Positions 15,828-24,098 of a stretch of 58,601 bases of DNA are shown piece after piece (positions within the stretch are counted from its first letter, which is position 1; each line of letters opens with the position of its first letter). Position numbers and translations under genes: made by a program. The notes beneath the pieces are model-generated. The model was not told the DNA's origin. It searched no databases and saw nothing but the letters and a program-made list of their open reading frames with translations. Location of the stretch: assembly GCA_036626215.1 (NCBI GenBank), contig JAZKSG010000003.1:1-58601 (forward strand). The letters are read 5' to 3'. Origin of the DNA: JAZKSG01 sp036626215. GTDB lineage: Archaea > Thermoplasmatota > E2 > DHVEG-1.

Positions 15828-16177
15828 GTGAAACAAAAGTGGCAGAAAAAAAAGCAGAAGCAAGAGATATAGGTTTAGACGTTAAACCTCCAAAAGAAAC
15901 CTGTGAGGATGAAAACTGTCCGTTCCATGGAACTCTACCAGTTAGAGGGCAGGTTATAACAGGAGTAGTCTCCTCTATAGGTATGCAGAGGACGATCAGA
16001 GTGAAACGAGAATATATGCATTATGTTCCTAAATATGAAAGATATGAAAAAAGAAGTTCAGCTTATGCTGCCCATTGTCCATCATGTATCACACCTAACG
16101 TAGGTGACAAAGTGAGAATCGCTGAATGTAGACCGTTGAGTAAAACTAAATCATTTGTAATAGTTGAAAAACTCTAA
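15821..16177 (+). CDS. rps17: Small ribosomal subunit protein S17
   Basis: A 118-aa archaeal uS17, a 16S rRNA-binding OB-fold protein. The RDIGLDVKPPKETC start, CPFHGTLPVRGQV and the HYVPKYERYEKR strand are typical. The first ATG is 15821, but GTG 15839 has an AGGTGA Shine-Dalgarno at 15826-15831 with an eight-base spacer and gives a start closer to the family norm (112 aa), so it is a serious alternative. Confidence 0.96.
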   Translation: MLGETKVAEKKAEARDIGLDVKPPKETCEDENCPFHGTLPVRGQVITGVVSSIGMQRTIRVKREYMHYVPKYERYEKRSSAYAAHCPSCITPNVGDKVRIAECRPLSKTKSFVIVEKL

Positions 16178-16205
16178 AAGAAATTTATGTGTTGGTGAAT
16201 AATTT

Positions 16206-16604
16206 ATGAAAGGTATTCCGGGTCGAACGATGAGAGGTCTGCCTACTGGATCTAGGCTTGACTGTATAGATAACACAGGTGCAAAAACCGTGGAAATAGT
16301 TTCAACTCCCAAGATAAAAGGTACACACCGTCGATATCCACGTGCCGGTGTAGGCGATCTAGTTATAGTGGCTGTTAAAAAAGGTACCGCTGATATCAAA
16401 AGACAGCTTCTTAAAGCTGTTATCGTACGACAGAAACGACCATTTCGGAGATCAGATGGCACTATGGTTCAGTTTGAAGACAACGCTGCTGTACTTATGA
16501 CTGAAACAGGAGAGACAAAAGGTACTATGATAAAAGGCCCAGTTGCCCTGGAAGCCGCTGAACGTTGGCCGAAAATCGCTTCAAATGCTACTATTATTAT
16601 ATAA
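16206..16604 (+). CDS. rpl14: Large ribosomal subunit protein L14
   Basis: A 132-aa uL14, which forms an intersubunit bridge and binds anti-association factors. The archaeal start MKGIPGRTMRGLPTGSRL is followed by DNTGAKTVEIVST, a KRQLLKAVIVRQKRPFRR strand and the ending KIASNATIII. Nothing unusual. A 28-nt gap separates it from rps17. Confidence 0.98.
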   Translation: MKGIPGRTMRGLPTGSRLDCIDNTGAKTVEIVSTPKIKGTHRRYPRAGVGDLVIVAVKKGTADIKRQLLKAVIVRQKRPFRRSDGTMVQFEDNAAVLMTETGETKGTMIKGPVALEAAERWPKIASNATIII

Positions 16605-16626
16605 AAAAATATGAGGGAATTAATAG

Positions 16627-17322
16627 ATGAGTGATATCAAAATGAGTTCAAAAAAACCACGTAAACAAAGAAAAAATATGTACAATGCTCCTCATCATCG
16701 TAGAAGGAAAAATATTGCTGCTCATTTAGAGGAAGATCTACTGTTGAAATATGATCGTAGAAGTGTTACAGTTATAGAAGGGGATACAGTAAAAATCATG
16801 AGAGGTAGCTTCAGAGGACTTGAAGATAAAGTAGTAAATGTTGACACTAGGAATGGTAGATTAGAGGTTGAAGGAGCAGTAATAACCAAAGCAGATGGAA
16901 ACAGAATCGGTAAACCAATACATCCAAGTAATGTTCTCATCACTAAGCTTAATCTTACTGATAAATGGAGAAGAAAGAAACTTGAAGAAAGGGCCTCCAA
17001 CGAAGCCCGTGAAGAAATAGAGAAAGAAGCAGAGGAACAAATTAAAGAACAAGAGGAAGAAGAACGGAAGAGAAAAGAAGAAGAAGAGGAGAAAGCAGCG
17101 GAAGCTGAGGAAGTCGAGGAAGAACCCTCGGAAGAAGAGGAGAAAATCGAAGAAAAAACTGAAAAGAAAACAGAAAAACAGAAAGAAAGTAAAACCAAAA
17201 AAACAGAGAAGAAGACAGCTGGTAAAAAATCAGGTTCAACAAAAAATGAGAAAAACAAAGATGAAAAAAACAAAACTTCCGAATCTAGTTCATCGAAAGA
17301 AGATAAGGAGGAAGAAAACTAA
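16627..17322 (+). CDS. rpl24: Large ribosomal subunit protein L24 with long charged tail
   Basis: A 231-aa uL24, an early assembly protein near the tunnel exit. Residues 1-120 are the normal archaeal L24, with a KOW motif (DTVKIMRGSFRGLEDKVV). The remaining 110 residues are a low-complexity Glu/Lys tail ending in Ser/Asn/Lys-rich sequence, making the protein almost twice the usual size. About 90 nt of the tail (17121-17210) match rps3 with two mismatches. A GAGGGA Shine-Dalgarno at 16613-16618 supports ATG 16627. Confidence 0.96.
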   Translation: MSDIKMSSKKPRKQRKNMYNAPHHRRRKNIAAHLEEDLLLKYDRRSVTVIEGDTVKIMRGSFRGLEDKVVNVDTRNGRLEVEGAVITKADGNRIGKPIHPSNVLITKLNLTDKWRRKKLEERASNEAREEIEKEAEEQIKEQEEEERKRKEEEEEKAAEAEEVEEEPSEEEEKIEEKTEKKTEKQKESKTKKTEKKTAGKKSGSTKNEKNKDEKNKTSESSSSKEDKEEEN

Positions 17323-18035
17323 TGAGTAAACATCTGAAGAGACTTACCACCCCACGAACATGGAAAGTAAGTCGGAAGGAAGAAGAATGGGCTATAAAAC
17401 CTACTGCGGGCCCACATCACCAAGCCAAAGCTGTTCCTTTAGGTTTAATATTAAGGGATTATCTTGAATTATCTGACACCAAAAGAGAGAGTAAACGTAT
17501 AATCTCCTCTGGAGGAATAAAGGTAGATGGAAACATCCAAAGAGACTATCGTTTTTCCTGTGGATTTATGGATGTAATATCTATCCCCAAAATGGAAAAA
17601 CATTTCAGAATACTGTTTGATCGTAAAAGTCATCTGGTTTTAGTTCCAATTGAAACTAAAAACGCTTCTTGGAAACTCTGCCAAATTAAAAATAAGATGA
17701 ATCTGAAAAATGCTAAAATACAGCTTAATTTACATGACGGAAAAAACATCACAGCAGAGAAAGATGAATACAACATTGGTGACGTAATTCAACTATCTAT
17801 TAAAAATTGTAAGATAAAGAAGACTTTCAGATTCAACAAAGGAACTGTTTCTATGATAACCGGAGGTAAACACATTGGTGAAATAGGAGAAATAAAAAGG
17901 ATAGAAACTGTGTCTTCATCTAAATCTAACTTGGTTTACATTAAAAGCGAAAAAGAGTTTTCCACACTTAAAGACTACGTTTTCCCTATAGGTAAAACCA
18001 AACCAGTTATAACTCTACCTGAGGTGAAACTGTGA
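17322..18035 (+). CDS. rps4e: Small ribosomal subunit protein S4e
   Basis: A 237-aa eS4, found only in archaea and eukaryotes. It has the KHLKRLTTPRTW start, an S4-like RNA-binding segment (about residues 43-100), the central eS4 domain and a KOW-like TGGKHIGEIGEIKRIE strand (about 183-200). It overlaps the end of rpl24 by one base and the ATG of rpl5 by one base. Confidence 0.96.
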   Translation: MSKHLKRLTTPRTWKVSRKEEEWAIKPTAGPHHQAKAVPLGLILRDYLELSDTKRESKRIISSGGIKVDGNIQRDYRFSCGFMDVISIPKMEKHFRILFDRKSHLVLVPIETKNASWKLCQIKNKMNLKNAKIQLNLHDGKNITAEKDEYNIGDVIQLSIKNCKIKKTFRFNKGTVSMITGGKHIGEIGEIKRIETVSSSKSNLVYIKSEKEFSTLKDYVFPIGKTKPVITLPEVKL

Positions 18036-18562
18036 TGGCTGAAAATACAAAAAAAAACAAACAGTTTGGTCCACAAATCGAAAAAGTAACTGTTAATATC
18101 GGTGTAGGTGAAGCAGGGGGACGTCTAAAAAAAGCTGAGCAAGTGTTAGAAAGTGTAACCAACCAAAAACCAATCCAGACTTACTCTAAAATAACGAACA
18201 AAGATTTTGGAGTGAGAAAAGGTATGCCTATAGGATGTAAAGTCACTCTACGCGGAGAAAAAGCTCATAACTTTCTGAAGAAAGCATTGGGTACTAGAGA
18301 AAACAAGATAGCAGATTATTCTTTTGACGACCAAGGCAATGTTTCATTTGGTATACCTGATCACACAATGTTTGAAGATCAAAAATATGATCCTAACATA
18401 GGTATCTTTGGTATGGACGTCTGTGTAACTATGGAAAAACCTGGATATCGGGTTAAACGTAGACGGATACAAAGTAGGAAGATACCGTCTCATCATCAAA
18501 TCACTCCAGAAGAAACTATGGGGTTTTTCTCTGAACAATACAACGTGGAGGTTGTAGAATGA
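18035..18562 (+). CDS. rpl5: Large ribosomal subunit protein L5
   Basis: A 175-aa uL5, which binds 5S rRNA in the central protuberance and contacts P-site tRNA. The PQIEKVTVNIGVGEAGG motif, the TNKDFGVRKGMPIGCKVTL strand and the FGIPDHTMFEDQKYDP region are typical. ATG 18035 is chosen over GTG 18032 because a GAGGTGA Shine-Dalgarno at 18021-18027 is seven bases before it. The end overlaps rps14 by four bases. Confidence 0.97.
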   Translation: MAENTKKNKQFGPQIEKVTVNIGVGEAGGRLKKAEQVLESVTNQKPIQTYSKITNKDFGVRKGMPIGCKVTLRGEKAHNFLKKALGTRENKIADYSFDDQGNVSFGIPDHTMFEDQKYDPNIGIFGMDVCVTMEKPGYRVKRRRIQSRKIPSHHQITPEETMGFFSEQYNVEVVE

Positions 18563-18714
18563 AGATAAAAGAGAAGAAAAAAGAATACGGGCGACTAAAA
18601 GGCTGTGAACGATGCGGTAGAAAAAGAGGTATAATCAAAAGATACGGTTTACATCTCTGCAGACAATGTTTTAGAGAAAAAGCTGAAGAAATGGGGTTTA
18701 AAAAGTACTCATAA
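18559..18714 (+). CDS. rps14: Small ribosomal subunit protein S14 (zinc-binding)
   Basis: A 51-aa gene easily missed because of its size. Its product is a type Z uS14 with the four zinc ligands C16, C19, C34 and C37 (GCERCG and LCRQC) and the usual GFKKYS ending. It lies in its standard place between rpl5 and rps8, overlaps the rpl5 stop by four bases and is in the 30S head next to S3. Confidence 0.97.
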   Translation: MKIKEKKKEYGRLKGCERCGRKRGIIKRYGLHLCRQCFREKAEEMGFKKYS

Positions 18715-18759
18715 AAAATATTTCAAGATAAATCAATTATTGGGAGGAATAAAAGTAAT

Positions 18760-19149
18760 ATGTTGAATGATCCACTGGCAAACGCTTTATCCCTTATGAA
18801 AAACGCTGAGCTTACAGGTAGAGGAGAATGTGTAATCCAACCTTCATCTAAGCTTATAGGCGGCGTATTAAATCTCCTTAAAGAAAAAGGATACATAAAC
18901 GAGTTTGAATTTATAGAAGATCGTAAAGCAGGTCAGTTCAAAGTTAGACTCAAAGGCAATATAAACAACTGCGGAGTTATAAAACCACGTTATCCAGTTA
19001 AAAGAGAGGATTTAGATAGATGGGAAGCCCGTTATCTACCCGCTCAAGATTTCGGGTTGCTCATAATGACTACTCCTCAAGGAATCATATCTCAAAACGA
19101 AGCTAAAGAAAAAGGAATCGGAGGTAAACTCCTTGCGTATATTTACTAA
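18760..19149 (+). CDS. rps8: Small ribosomal subunit protein S8
   Basis: A 129-aa uS8, a central 16S rRNA-binding protein. The DPLANALSLMKNAE start and the MTTPQGIISQNEAKEKGIGGKLLAYIY end are diagnostic; the archaeal insertion PRYPVKREDLDRWEARYLPA lies in the middle. A GGAGG Shine-Dalgarno at 18743-18747 precedes the start. A 45-nt gap follows rps14. Confidence 0.97.
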   Translation: MLNDPLANALSLMKNAELTGRGECVIQPSSKLIGGVLNLLKEKGYINEFEFIEDRKAGQFKVRLKGNINNCGVIKPRYPVKREDLDRWEARYLPAQDFGLLIMTTPQGIISQNEAKEKGIGGKLLAYIY

Positions 19150-19179
19150 AAACGTTTACGGGAAGGTGAAATAGTAACC

Positions 19180-19728
19180 ATGACTAAAGTGGCAGAATTA
19201 AAAGAGGAAATAACCGTGCCAGAAAACGTTCAGATTGAAAAAGAAGATGACAAAATAACGGTTAAAAGCGACAAAGGTGAACTTTCACGTGTATTCACCC
19301 ATCCTAAAATCAACCTAAAAGTTGACAAAGAAAAAGTTGAGATAACTAGTAAAAACGTTAAGAAGAAAGAAAAAGCACTTTTGATTACATGGGCAACTCA
19401 TATCCGTAACATGATAAAAGGATTAACTGAAGGTTTTGAATACAAAATGAAAACAGTTTATTCACACTTTCCGATAAAAACTACTGTGGAAGACGATTAT
19501 CTTATCATCAAAAACTTTCTAGGTGAAAAATCTCCACGTAGAGCAAAAATTTTACCCGGTGTAACAGTAGAAAGTAAAGAAGATGATTTAACGATTAAAG
19601 GTATAGACCGAGAAAAAATTGGTCAAACCGCCGCTAACATAGAACGTGCAACTCGTGTTAAAAAAAGAGATATACGTGTCTACCAAGATGGTATCTATCT
19701 AGTTAGTAAAGGAAATAGGGGGAGCTAA
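19180..19728 (+). CDS. rpl6: Large ribosomal subunit protein L6
   Basis: A 182-aa uL6, next to the factor-binding site of the 50S subunit. Two repeated alpha/beta domains are visible, with TWATHIRNMIKGLTEGFEYK in the first and FLGEKSPRRAKILPGVTVE in the second. The KIGQTAANIERATRVKKRDIR segment near the end is the C-terminal signature. Confidence 0.97.
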   Translation: MTKVAELKEEITVPENVQIEKEDDKITVKSDKGELSRVFTHPKINLKVDKEKVEITSKNVKKKEKALLITWATHIRNMIKGLTEGFEYKMKTVYSHFPIKTTVEDDYLIIKNFLGEKSPRRAKILPGVTVESKEDDLTIKGIDREKIGQTAANIERATRVKKRDIRVYQDGIYLVSKGNRGS

Positions 19729-19733
19729 AAAAG

Positions 19734-20468
19734 ATGGCAGAGAAACAAGATATTATAAAAAGACTAACTAACGTCAAAGGTATCGGTCAAAAAAAAGCAG
19801 AATCTATATATGAACAAGGTTTCACCTCCATTAAAAAGATTAGAGAATCCTCTATCGAAGATTTTACTGCTGTTGACGGCATCAGTAAAAAACTTGCTGA
19901 GGAAATAAAAGAACAATTCGGAGAGCCAACAGAAGAAGAGAAGAAAAAAGAAGAGGAAGAGAAACCTGAGAAGGAAGAAAAGGAAACCGAGGAACAAAAA
20001 ACTGAAGAAGAACCAAAAGTAGAAGATGAAGAAGTTGAAGAAGTAGAAACAGTTGAAGAGGAATACGAGGTTAAGAAAAAACCAGATTTACCAGAAGACG
20101 TTGAACATTTATTAAAAATCCGTAAGAATATAAAAAAATCTAAACCTACTCCTCGTAGACAGGAATCATTCCGTTATAAACGTCTGCCAGATAGCTGGCG
20201 TCGTCCTAAAGGTTTACATTCTAAAATGCGTACCAGCAGAAAATATCGCCCTAAACGAGTAAAAATAGGTTTCAGATCGCCTAAAGAAACCCGTGGTTTA
20301 CATCCTTCAGGTTTTGAAGAAGTAATGGTTCACAATGTTGATGATTTAGAAGATATAGATCCTAAACGTCAGGCTGCTCGTATCGGCCACACTGTAGGAA
20401 CAAGGAAACGTCTTAAGATAGAAGAAAAAGCTGAAGAAAAAGATATAAGAGTTTTAAATAAAAGCTAA
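19734..20468 (+). CDS. rpl32e: Large ribosomal subunit protein L32e with N-terminal helix-hairpin-helix
   Basis: A 244-aa eL32. The first about 62 residues form a helix-hairpin-helix pair (VKGIGQKKAESIY and VDGISKKLAEEIK), followed by an acidic Glu-rich linker (about 63-105). The eL32 domain proper starts near residue 115 (KIRKNIKKSKPTPRRQESFRY). It contains the WRRPKGLHSKMR motif. Haloarchaeal eL32 also carries an N-terminal HhH extension, so this is a known arrangement. It resembles the HhH tail of S3 in this same operon. Confidence 0.96.
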   Translation: MAEKQDIIKRLTNVKGIGQKKAESIYEQGFTSIKKIRESSIEDFTAVDGISKKLAEEIKEQFGEPTEEEKKKEEEEKPEKEEKETEEQKTEEEPKVEDEEVEEVETVEEEYEVKKKPDLPEDVEHLLKIRKNIKKSKPTPRRQESFRYKRLPDSWRRPKGLHSKMRTSRKYRPKRVKIGFRSPKETRGLHPSGFEEVMVHNVDDLEDIDPKRQAARIGHTVGTRKRLKIEEKAEEKDIRVLNKS

Positions 20469-20492
20469 ATCAATAATTAAGGTGTATATTTG

Positions 20493-20963
20493 ATGACTGA
20501 TTTAAGGAATCAACGACGTATGGCTGCTCAACTGCTTAAATGCGGGGAAAAACGTGTATGGTTGGACCTCGATAGAGCTGATGAAATAGCGAAAGCTGTA
20601 ACTAAAGACGATATAAGAGTGCTGATAGAGGGTGAAGCTATAAAGAAAAAACAGAAACAAGGTGTTTCACGTGGACGCGGTAGACATCTCGCTGAGCAGA
20701 AGAAAAAAGGCCGTAGAACCGGGGCAGGAAAACGAAAAGGAGCCAAATATGCTCGTTTACCTCATAAAGAACGATGGATGACCACTATCCGTGCATTACG
20801 TAGATATCTTAAAAAGTTAAGAGACGAAGGAAAAATCGACCGTAGTGTATATAGACAATACTATCGTAAAGCAAAAGGTGGAGAATTCCGTAGTAAAAAC
20901 CATCTTAAAACCCGGCTTGAAGCAGAAGATTTAATAAAAGAAGAAGATAAGGAGGAAAAGTGA
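20493..20963 (+). CDS. rpl19e: Large ribosomal subunit protein L19e
   Basis: A 156-aa eL19, archaeal/eukaryotic-specific, with a long helix bridging to 16S rRNA. The DLRNQRRMAAQLLKCGEKRV start, the basic RGRGRHLAEQKKKGRRTGAG loop and the RALRRYLKKLRDEGKIDRS segment are typical. ATG 20493 is preferred over TTG 20490 because of the AAGGTG ribosome-binding sequence at 20479-20484. Confidence 0.97.
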   Translation: MTDLRNQRRMAAQLLKCGEKRVWLDLDRADEIAKAVTKDDIRVLIEGEAIKKKQKQGVSRGRGRHLAEQKKKGRRTGAGKRKGAKYARLPHKERWMTTIRALRRYLKKLRDEGKIDRSVYRQYYRKAKGGEFRSKNHLKTRLEAEDLIKEEDKEEK

Positions 20964-20967
20964 TACT

Positions 20968-21480
20968 ATGGGACAAGGACCTCGTTACCCTGTGAAACCA
21001 AGACGGCGTAGAGAAGGAAGAACAGATTACCATAAACGTTTAAATCTTCTTAAATCAGGTAAACCCCGTCTAGTAGTAAGAAAATCTTTGAACCACATGA
21101 GGGCACAGTTTATAATTTATGATGAAAAAGGAGATAACGTTGTAGCATCTGGTTTCTCTAAAGAACTAGAAAACAACATGGGGTGGAAATACTCTACATC
21201 TTCTACACCAGCTGCCTACTTAACCGGTTTGTTAGCAGGTAAAAGAGCTCTAGACCAAGGGATAAAAGAATGTGTATTAGACATTGGACGTTACCGTCCA
21301 GTTACTGGATCCAGAATTTTCGCTGTGCTAAAAGGTGCTTTAGATGCAGGTGTAGAATGTCCCCACGGAGAAGAAAAACTTCCCGCTGAAGAACGTATTC
21401 TCGGTGAACATATGAAAGAAGATAAAGTTAAAAATGATGTAAAAAAAATCAAGGAAACAATTTTAGGAGGTAAACAATGA
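20968..21480 (+). CDS. rpl18: Large ribosomal subunit protein L18
   Basis: A 170-aa archaeal uL18, which binds 5S rRNA together with L5. The GPRYPVKPRRRREGRTDYHK start and the LLKSGKPRLVVRKS strand fit, followed by the AAYLTGLLAGKRALDQG helix and the LDIGRYRPVTGSRIFAVLKG region. It overlaps the rps5 start by four bases. Confidence 0.97.
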   Translation: MGQGPRYPVKPRRRREGRTDYHKRLNLLKSGKPRLVVRKSLNHMRAQFIIYDEKGDNVVASGFSKELENNMGWKYSTSSTPAAYLTGLLAGKRALDQGIKECVLDIGRYRPVTGSRIFAVLKGALDAGVECPHGEEKLPAEERILGEHMKEDKVKNDVKKIKETILGGKQ

Positions 21481-22208
21481 CTCCAAGGAGAAAAAAGAGA
21501 TCAAGAAAAGGAAACGTAGCTGTTTCATGGGAACCTAAAACCAAACTAGGGCGACTAGTTAAAAGCGGTGAAATAACATCGATGTCTGATGCTTTGAAAA
21601 CTGGTCTTCCAATCCGTGAATCTGAAATAGTTGATGTTTTGCTACCTGAGTTAGCCGACGAAGTCATTGATGTAAACATGGTTCAACGTATGACTGACTC
21701 TGGTAGAAGAGTAAAATTTGTGATAACTGTTGCAGTTGGAAACCATGACGGCTATATTGGTTTTGCACAATGTAAAGGTAAAGAAGTAGGATCTAGTATA
21801 CGGAAAGCTATAGACCGCGCAAAATTAAACATCATAGCTATCCGTAGAGGATGCGGCAGCTGGGAATGTGGCTGTCTAAAACCACATACAGTCCCATTTT
21901 CTATAAAAGGAAAAAGTGGAAGTGTAACCATAGAGTTGAAACCTGCTCCACAAGGTGTAGGTTTAGCGGTAGGGGACGTCGCTAAAAAAATATTGAACTT
22001 AGCAGGTATAAAAGATTGCTGGGCGTTTACCAAAGGGAAAACACGGACAACAGTAAACTATGCTAAAGCAGTGTTCAACGCTTTGATACAAAACGTGGAG
22101 ACAAGGATTAAATCAGAGGAAGCAAAAAAAATTGGGATCATAGAAGGCATTTCACCAGAGGAAAAAGAAGAGGAACAGCCTGCTATGCCACAACAAAAGG
22201 AGGGTTAA
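21477..22208 (+). CDS. rps5: Small ribosomal subunit protein S5
   Basis: A 243-aa archaeal uS5, important for decoding fidelity and placed beside S3 and S4 at the mRNA entry. The double-stranded RNA-binding-like domain shows DSGRRVKFVITVAVGNHDG, and the second domain IRRGCGSWECGC (about residues 122-133), characteristic of the archaeal/eukaryotic form. The acidic C-terminal tail is short. Confidence 0.97.
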   Translation: MTPRRKKRSRKGNVAVSWEPKTKLGRLVKSGEITSMSDALKTGLPIRESEIVDVLLPELADEVIDVNMVQRMTDSGRRVKFVITVAVGNHDGYIGFAQCKGKEVGSSIRKAIDRAKLNIIAIRRGCGSWECGCLKPHTVPFSIKGKSGSVTIELKPAPQGVGLAVGDVAKKILNLAGIKDCWAFTKGKTRTTVNYAKAVFNALIQNVETRIKSEEAKKIGIIEGISPEEKEEEQPAMPQQKEG

Positions 22209-22215
22209 ACAAAAA

Positions 22216-22680
22216 ATGGTCTATGCAGCAGTACGAGTTAAAGGAAAAATAAATATTAAACCAGATACAAAGAAAACGTTACAACTTTTGAATCTCACCC
22301 GAGCTAACCACTGCGTAATATTACCCGAAAACAAAAAAATAAAAGGTATGCTTCAAACCGCTAAAGACTACATAACATGGGGTGAAATAAACCAAGACAT
22401 ACTTTCAAAAATGATACAAGAGAGAGGGCGACTAGAAGGAGATCAACCGGTAAACAAAGATCATCTAAAAAAAGAAACCAGCTATAAAGATGTAAAAAGC
22501 CTGGTAGAAGCTATAATAAAAGGAAAAACACAGTATAAGGAGATACCCTCTGTTAAACCTATTTTCCGTCTCAGCCCCCCTGAAAAAGGATATAGAAGCG
22601 TAAAAAAACCCTACAGTCTAAAAGGTTCACTAGGATACCGCGGTGAAAAGATCAACGATTTATTAGAAAGGATGATATAA
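22216..22680 (+). CDS. rpl30: Large ribosomal subunit protein L30
   Basis: A 154-aa archaeal uL30. The AAVRVKGKINIKPDTKKTLQLL start and the TRANHCVILPE loop are diagnostic; the longer archaeal C-terminal half ends with a YRGEKINDLLERMI helix. It is the last gene of the cluster. In many archaea rpl15 and secY follow directly; here they do not. Confidence 0.97.
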   Translation: MVYAAVRVKGKINIKPDTKKTLQLLNLTRANHCVILPENKKIKGMLQTAKDYITWGEINQDILSKMIQERGRLEGDQPVNKDHLKKETSYKDVKSLVEAIIKGKTQYKEIPSVKPIFRLSPPEKGYRSVKKPYSLKGSLGYRGEKINDLLERMI

Positions 22681-22705
22681 AAAAATATTTTTCTCCGGCA
22701 AAAAG

Positions 22706-22713
22706 TTTTTATA
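22706..22713 (+). promoter_or_regulatory. TATA box of the 67-aa HicB-like gene
   Basis: TTTTTATA at 22706-22713 predicts a start near 22737. That leaves room for the GAGAGGGG Shine-Dalgarno at 22752-22759 and a TTG start at 22766. Confidence 0.5.
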
Positions 22714-22765
22714 CAAATCGATCCTTAAATTTCCTAAAAAAAGAATGCTTAGAGAGGGGAAAAAA

Positions 22766-22969
22766 TTGGAGGAAACACTTTACAGTATAGAGATACATAA
22801 AAATGAGTCGGGAGGGTATGTTGGAAGACTTTTTTCAGATGCTGACGGCGTAAAAGAATTCGAAAACAAAAACATGGAGAAACTACTAAGGGATATGACT
22901 ATAGATATGCAGTTAGCATTAAACGAGTTTTCAACATGGAACAACAACTTCTATGATGAAAGCTACTAA
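22766..22969 (+). CDS. Small HicB-like protein (67 aa)
   Basis: A tiny acidic protein with a strand-strand-strand-helix pattern (YSIEIHK, YVGRLFS, GVKEFEN, then a long helix), like the degraded RNase H fold of HicB antitoxins. No HicA toxin lies beside it, so a toxin-antitoxin role is not supported. The start is TTG 22766, not ATG 22745: GAGAGGGG at 22752-22759 is a proper Shine-Dalgarno, and the resulting MEETLYSIEI start lines up with MEQTVCNIEI of the 53-aa protein at 32384-32545. It sits between rpl30 and rpoK. Function unknown. Confidence 0.7.
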   Translation: MEETLYSIEIHKNESGGYVGRLFSDADGVKEFENKNMEKLLRDMTIDMQLALNEFSTWNNNFYDESY

Positions 22970-23095
22970 AAAAACTACTCTATCTATATTTTTTTAAAAT
23001 AAAAAACGGTTTTTTAAGAGTAATCTTTTTAAACATCTCCGGTATTTGGTGTTTCCAACTGGTTAGCAAGAAAGAAAAACATTTGGTGTATAAAC

Positions 23096-23272
23096 TTGGA
23101 AAAATATACAAGATTCGAAAAAGCACGTATAGTTGGTGCAAGAGCTTTACAGATCTCAATGGGGGCTCCCCCACTGGTAAAAATACCTAAAGATATTACA
23201 TCTCCTTTAGATATATCTTTACATGAGTTCAAAGAAGATGCTATACCTATTACCGTAAAAAGGAAAGAATAA
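23096..23272 (+). CDS. rpoK: DNA-directed RNA polymerase subunit K (RpoK/Rpb6)
   Basis: A 58-aa gene read directly from the sequence. Its product is the archaeal omega/Rpb6 homologue, which helps the large polymerase subunits assemble. The signature EKYTRFEKARIVGARALQIS opens the protein, followed by MGAPPLVKIP, a DITSPLDISLHEF segment and the ending IPITVKRKE. The start is TTG 23096; no in-frame ATG lies upstream. It is followed 47 nt later by rps2, a common archaeal pairing. Confidence 0.93.
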   Translation: MEKYTRFEKARIVGARALQISMGAPPLVKIPKDITSPLDISLHEFKEDAIPITVKRKE

Positions 23273-23319
23273 AAGAGAAACTTTATCATAAAGATAAAAA
23301 AATGGTGGTCAGAACTTTT

Positions 23320-23970
23320 ATGGCTGAAAAAGAAGAACAAGTAAAAAAAGAGAAAACAGAAGAACAAGATGAAAACAAAGATATGATGATACCAGAGGAA
23401 ACCTACCTCACTTCAGGTGTACATATCGGCACCCGTCAGAAAACTTCAGATATACAAGAGTTTCTATACAAAGTTAGAAACGATGGACTCTACATTATTA
23501 ACATAGAAAAAACAGATGAAAGAATCAAAAAAGCAGCTAAACTAATAGCTAAATACAACCCAGAAAACATACTGGCTGTCTCTGTAAGATTATATGGACA
23601 AAAACCAGTTAGTACGATGTCAAAATATACAGGCATCAATACATTAGAAGGACGTTTCCAACCTGGTACACTCACCAACCCTAGCGGCGGAAACTTCCTA
23701 GAACCAGATATGGTTATAGTCACAGATCCATTAGCCGATCAACAAGCATTGCAAGAGGCAAAAAACGTAGGTATACCTGTAGTAGCTCTATGTGACTCAA
23801 ACAACCAGCTTAGATATGTGGATTTAGCTATACCTACCAACAACAAGGGGAGAAGAGCACTTGCTCTGGTATACTGGCTGCTAACTCGAGCTATACTCAA
23901 AGAACAAGGTAAAATAGAGTCTTATGATGACTTTGAACCCGAGATAGAAGATTTCGAAGCAGAGATATAA
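23320..23970 (+). CDS. rps2: Small ribosomal subunit protein S2
   Basis: A 216-aa uS2, added late to the 30S subunit and needed for binding S1-like factors or the SD helix region. The TSGVHIGTRQKTSDIQEF motif (about residue 32), RFQPGTLTNP and the VTDPLADQQALQEAKNVGIP region are diagnostic. I take ATG 23320 rather than 23302 because GGTGGT at 23304-23309 can act as its Shine-Dalgarno. Both ends are slightly acidic. It pairs with rpoK. Confidence 0.96.
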   Translation: MAEKEEQVKKEKTEEQDENKDMMIPEETYLTSGVHIGTRQKTSDIQEFLYKVRNDGLYIINIEKTDERIKKAAKLIAKYNPENILAVSVRLYGQKPVSTMSKYTGINTLEGRFQPGTLTNPSGGNFLEPDMVIVTDPLADQQALQEAKNVGIPVVALCDSNNQLRYVDLAIPTNNKGRRALALVYWLLTRAILKEQGKIESYDDFEPEIEDFEAEI

Positions 23971-24098
23971 TTAAGTTTTCTTATCCAATATTTCAGTATT
24001 TAAAAAAACAGAAAACTTAAAACTTTTCTAAAAACTATAACCTATCTGTTTAAATTAACCCCCAGTCTACAGAAAGAAGTTATTGGAGAATAAACGCT

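Noticed and set aside
16722..17273. Antisense open frame rich in Ser and Phe opposite the rpl24 tail
   Set aside because: It is a shadow of the Glu/Lys-rich coding strand; no promoter or ribosome-binding site precedes it.
22766..22969. A HicAB toxin-antitoxin module
   Set aside because: No HicA-like gene (small double-stranded RNA-binding toxin) is present on either side of the HicB-like gene, and the same is true for the second copy.
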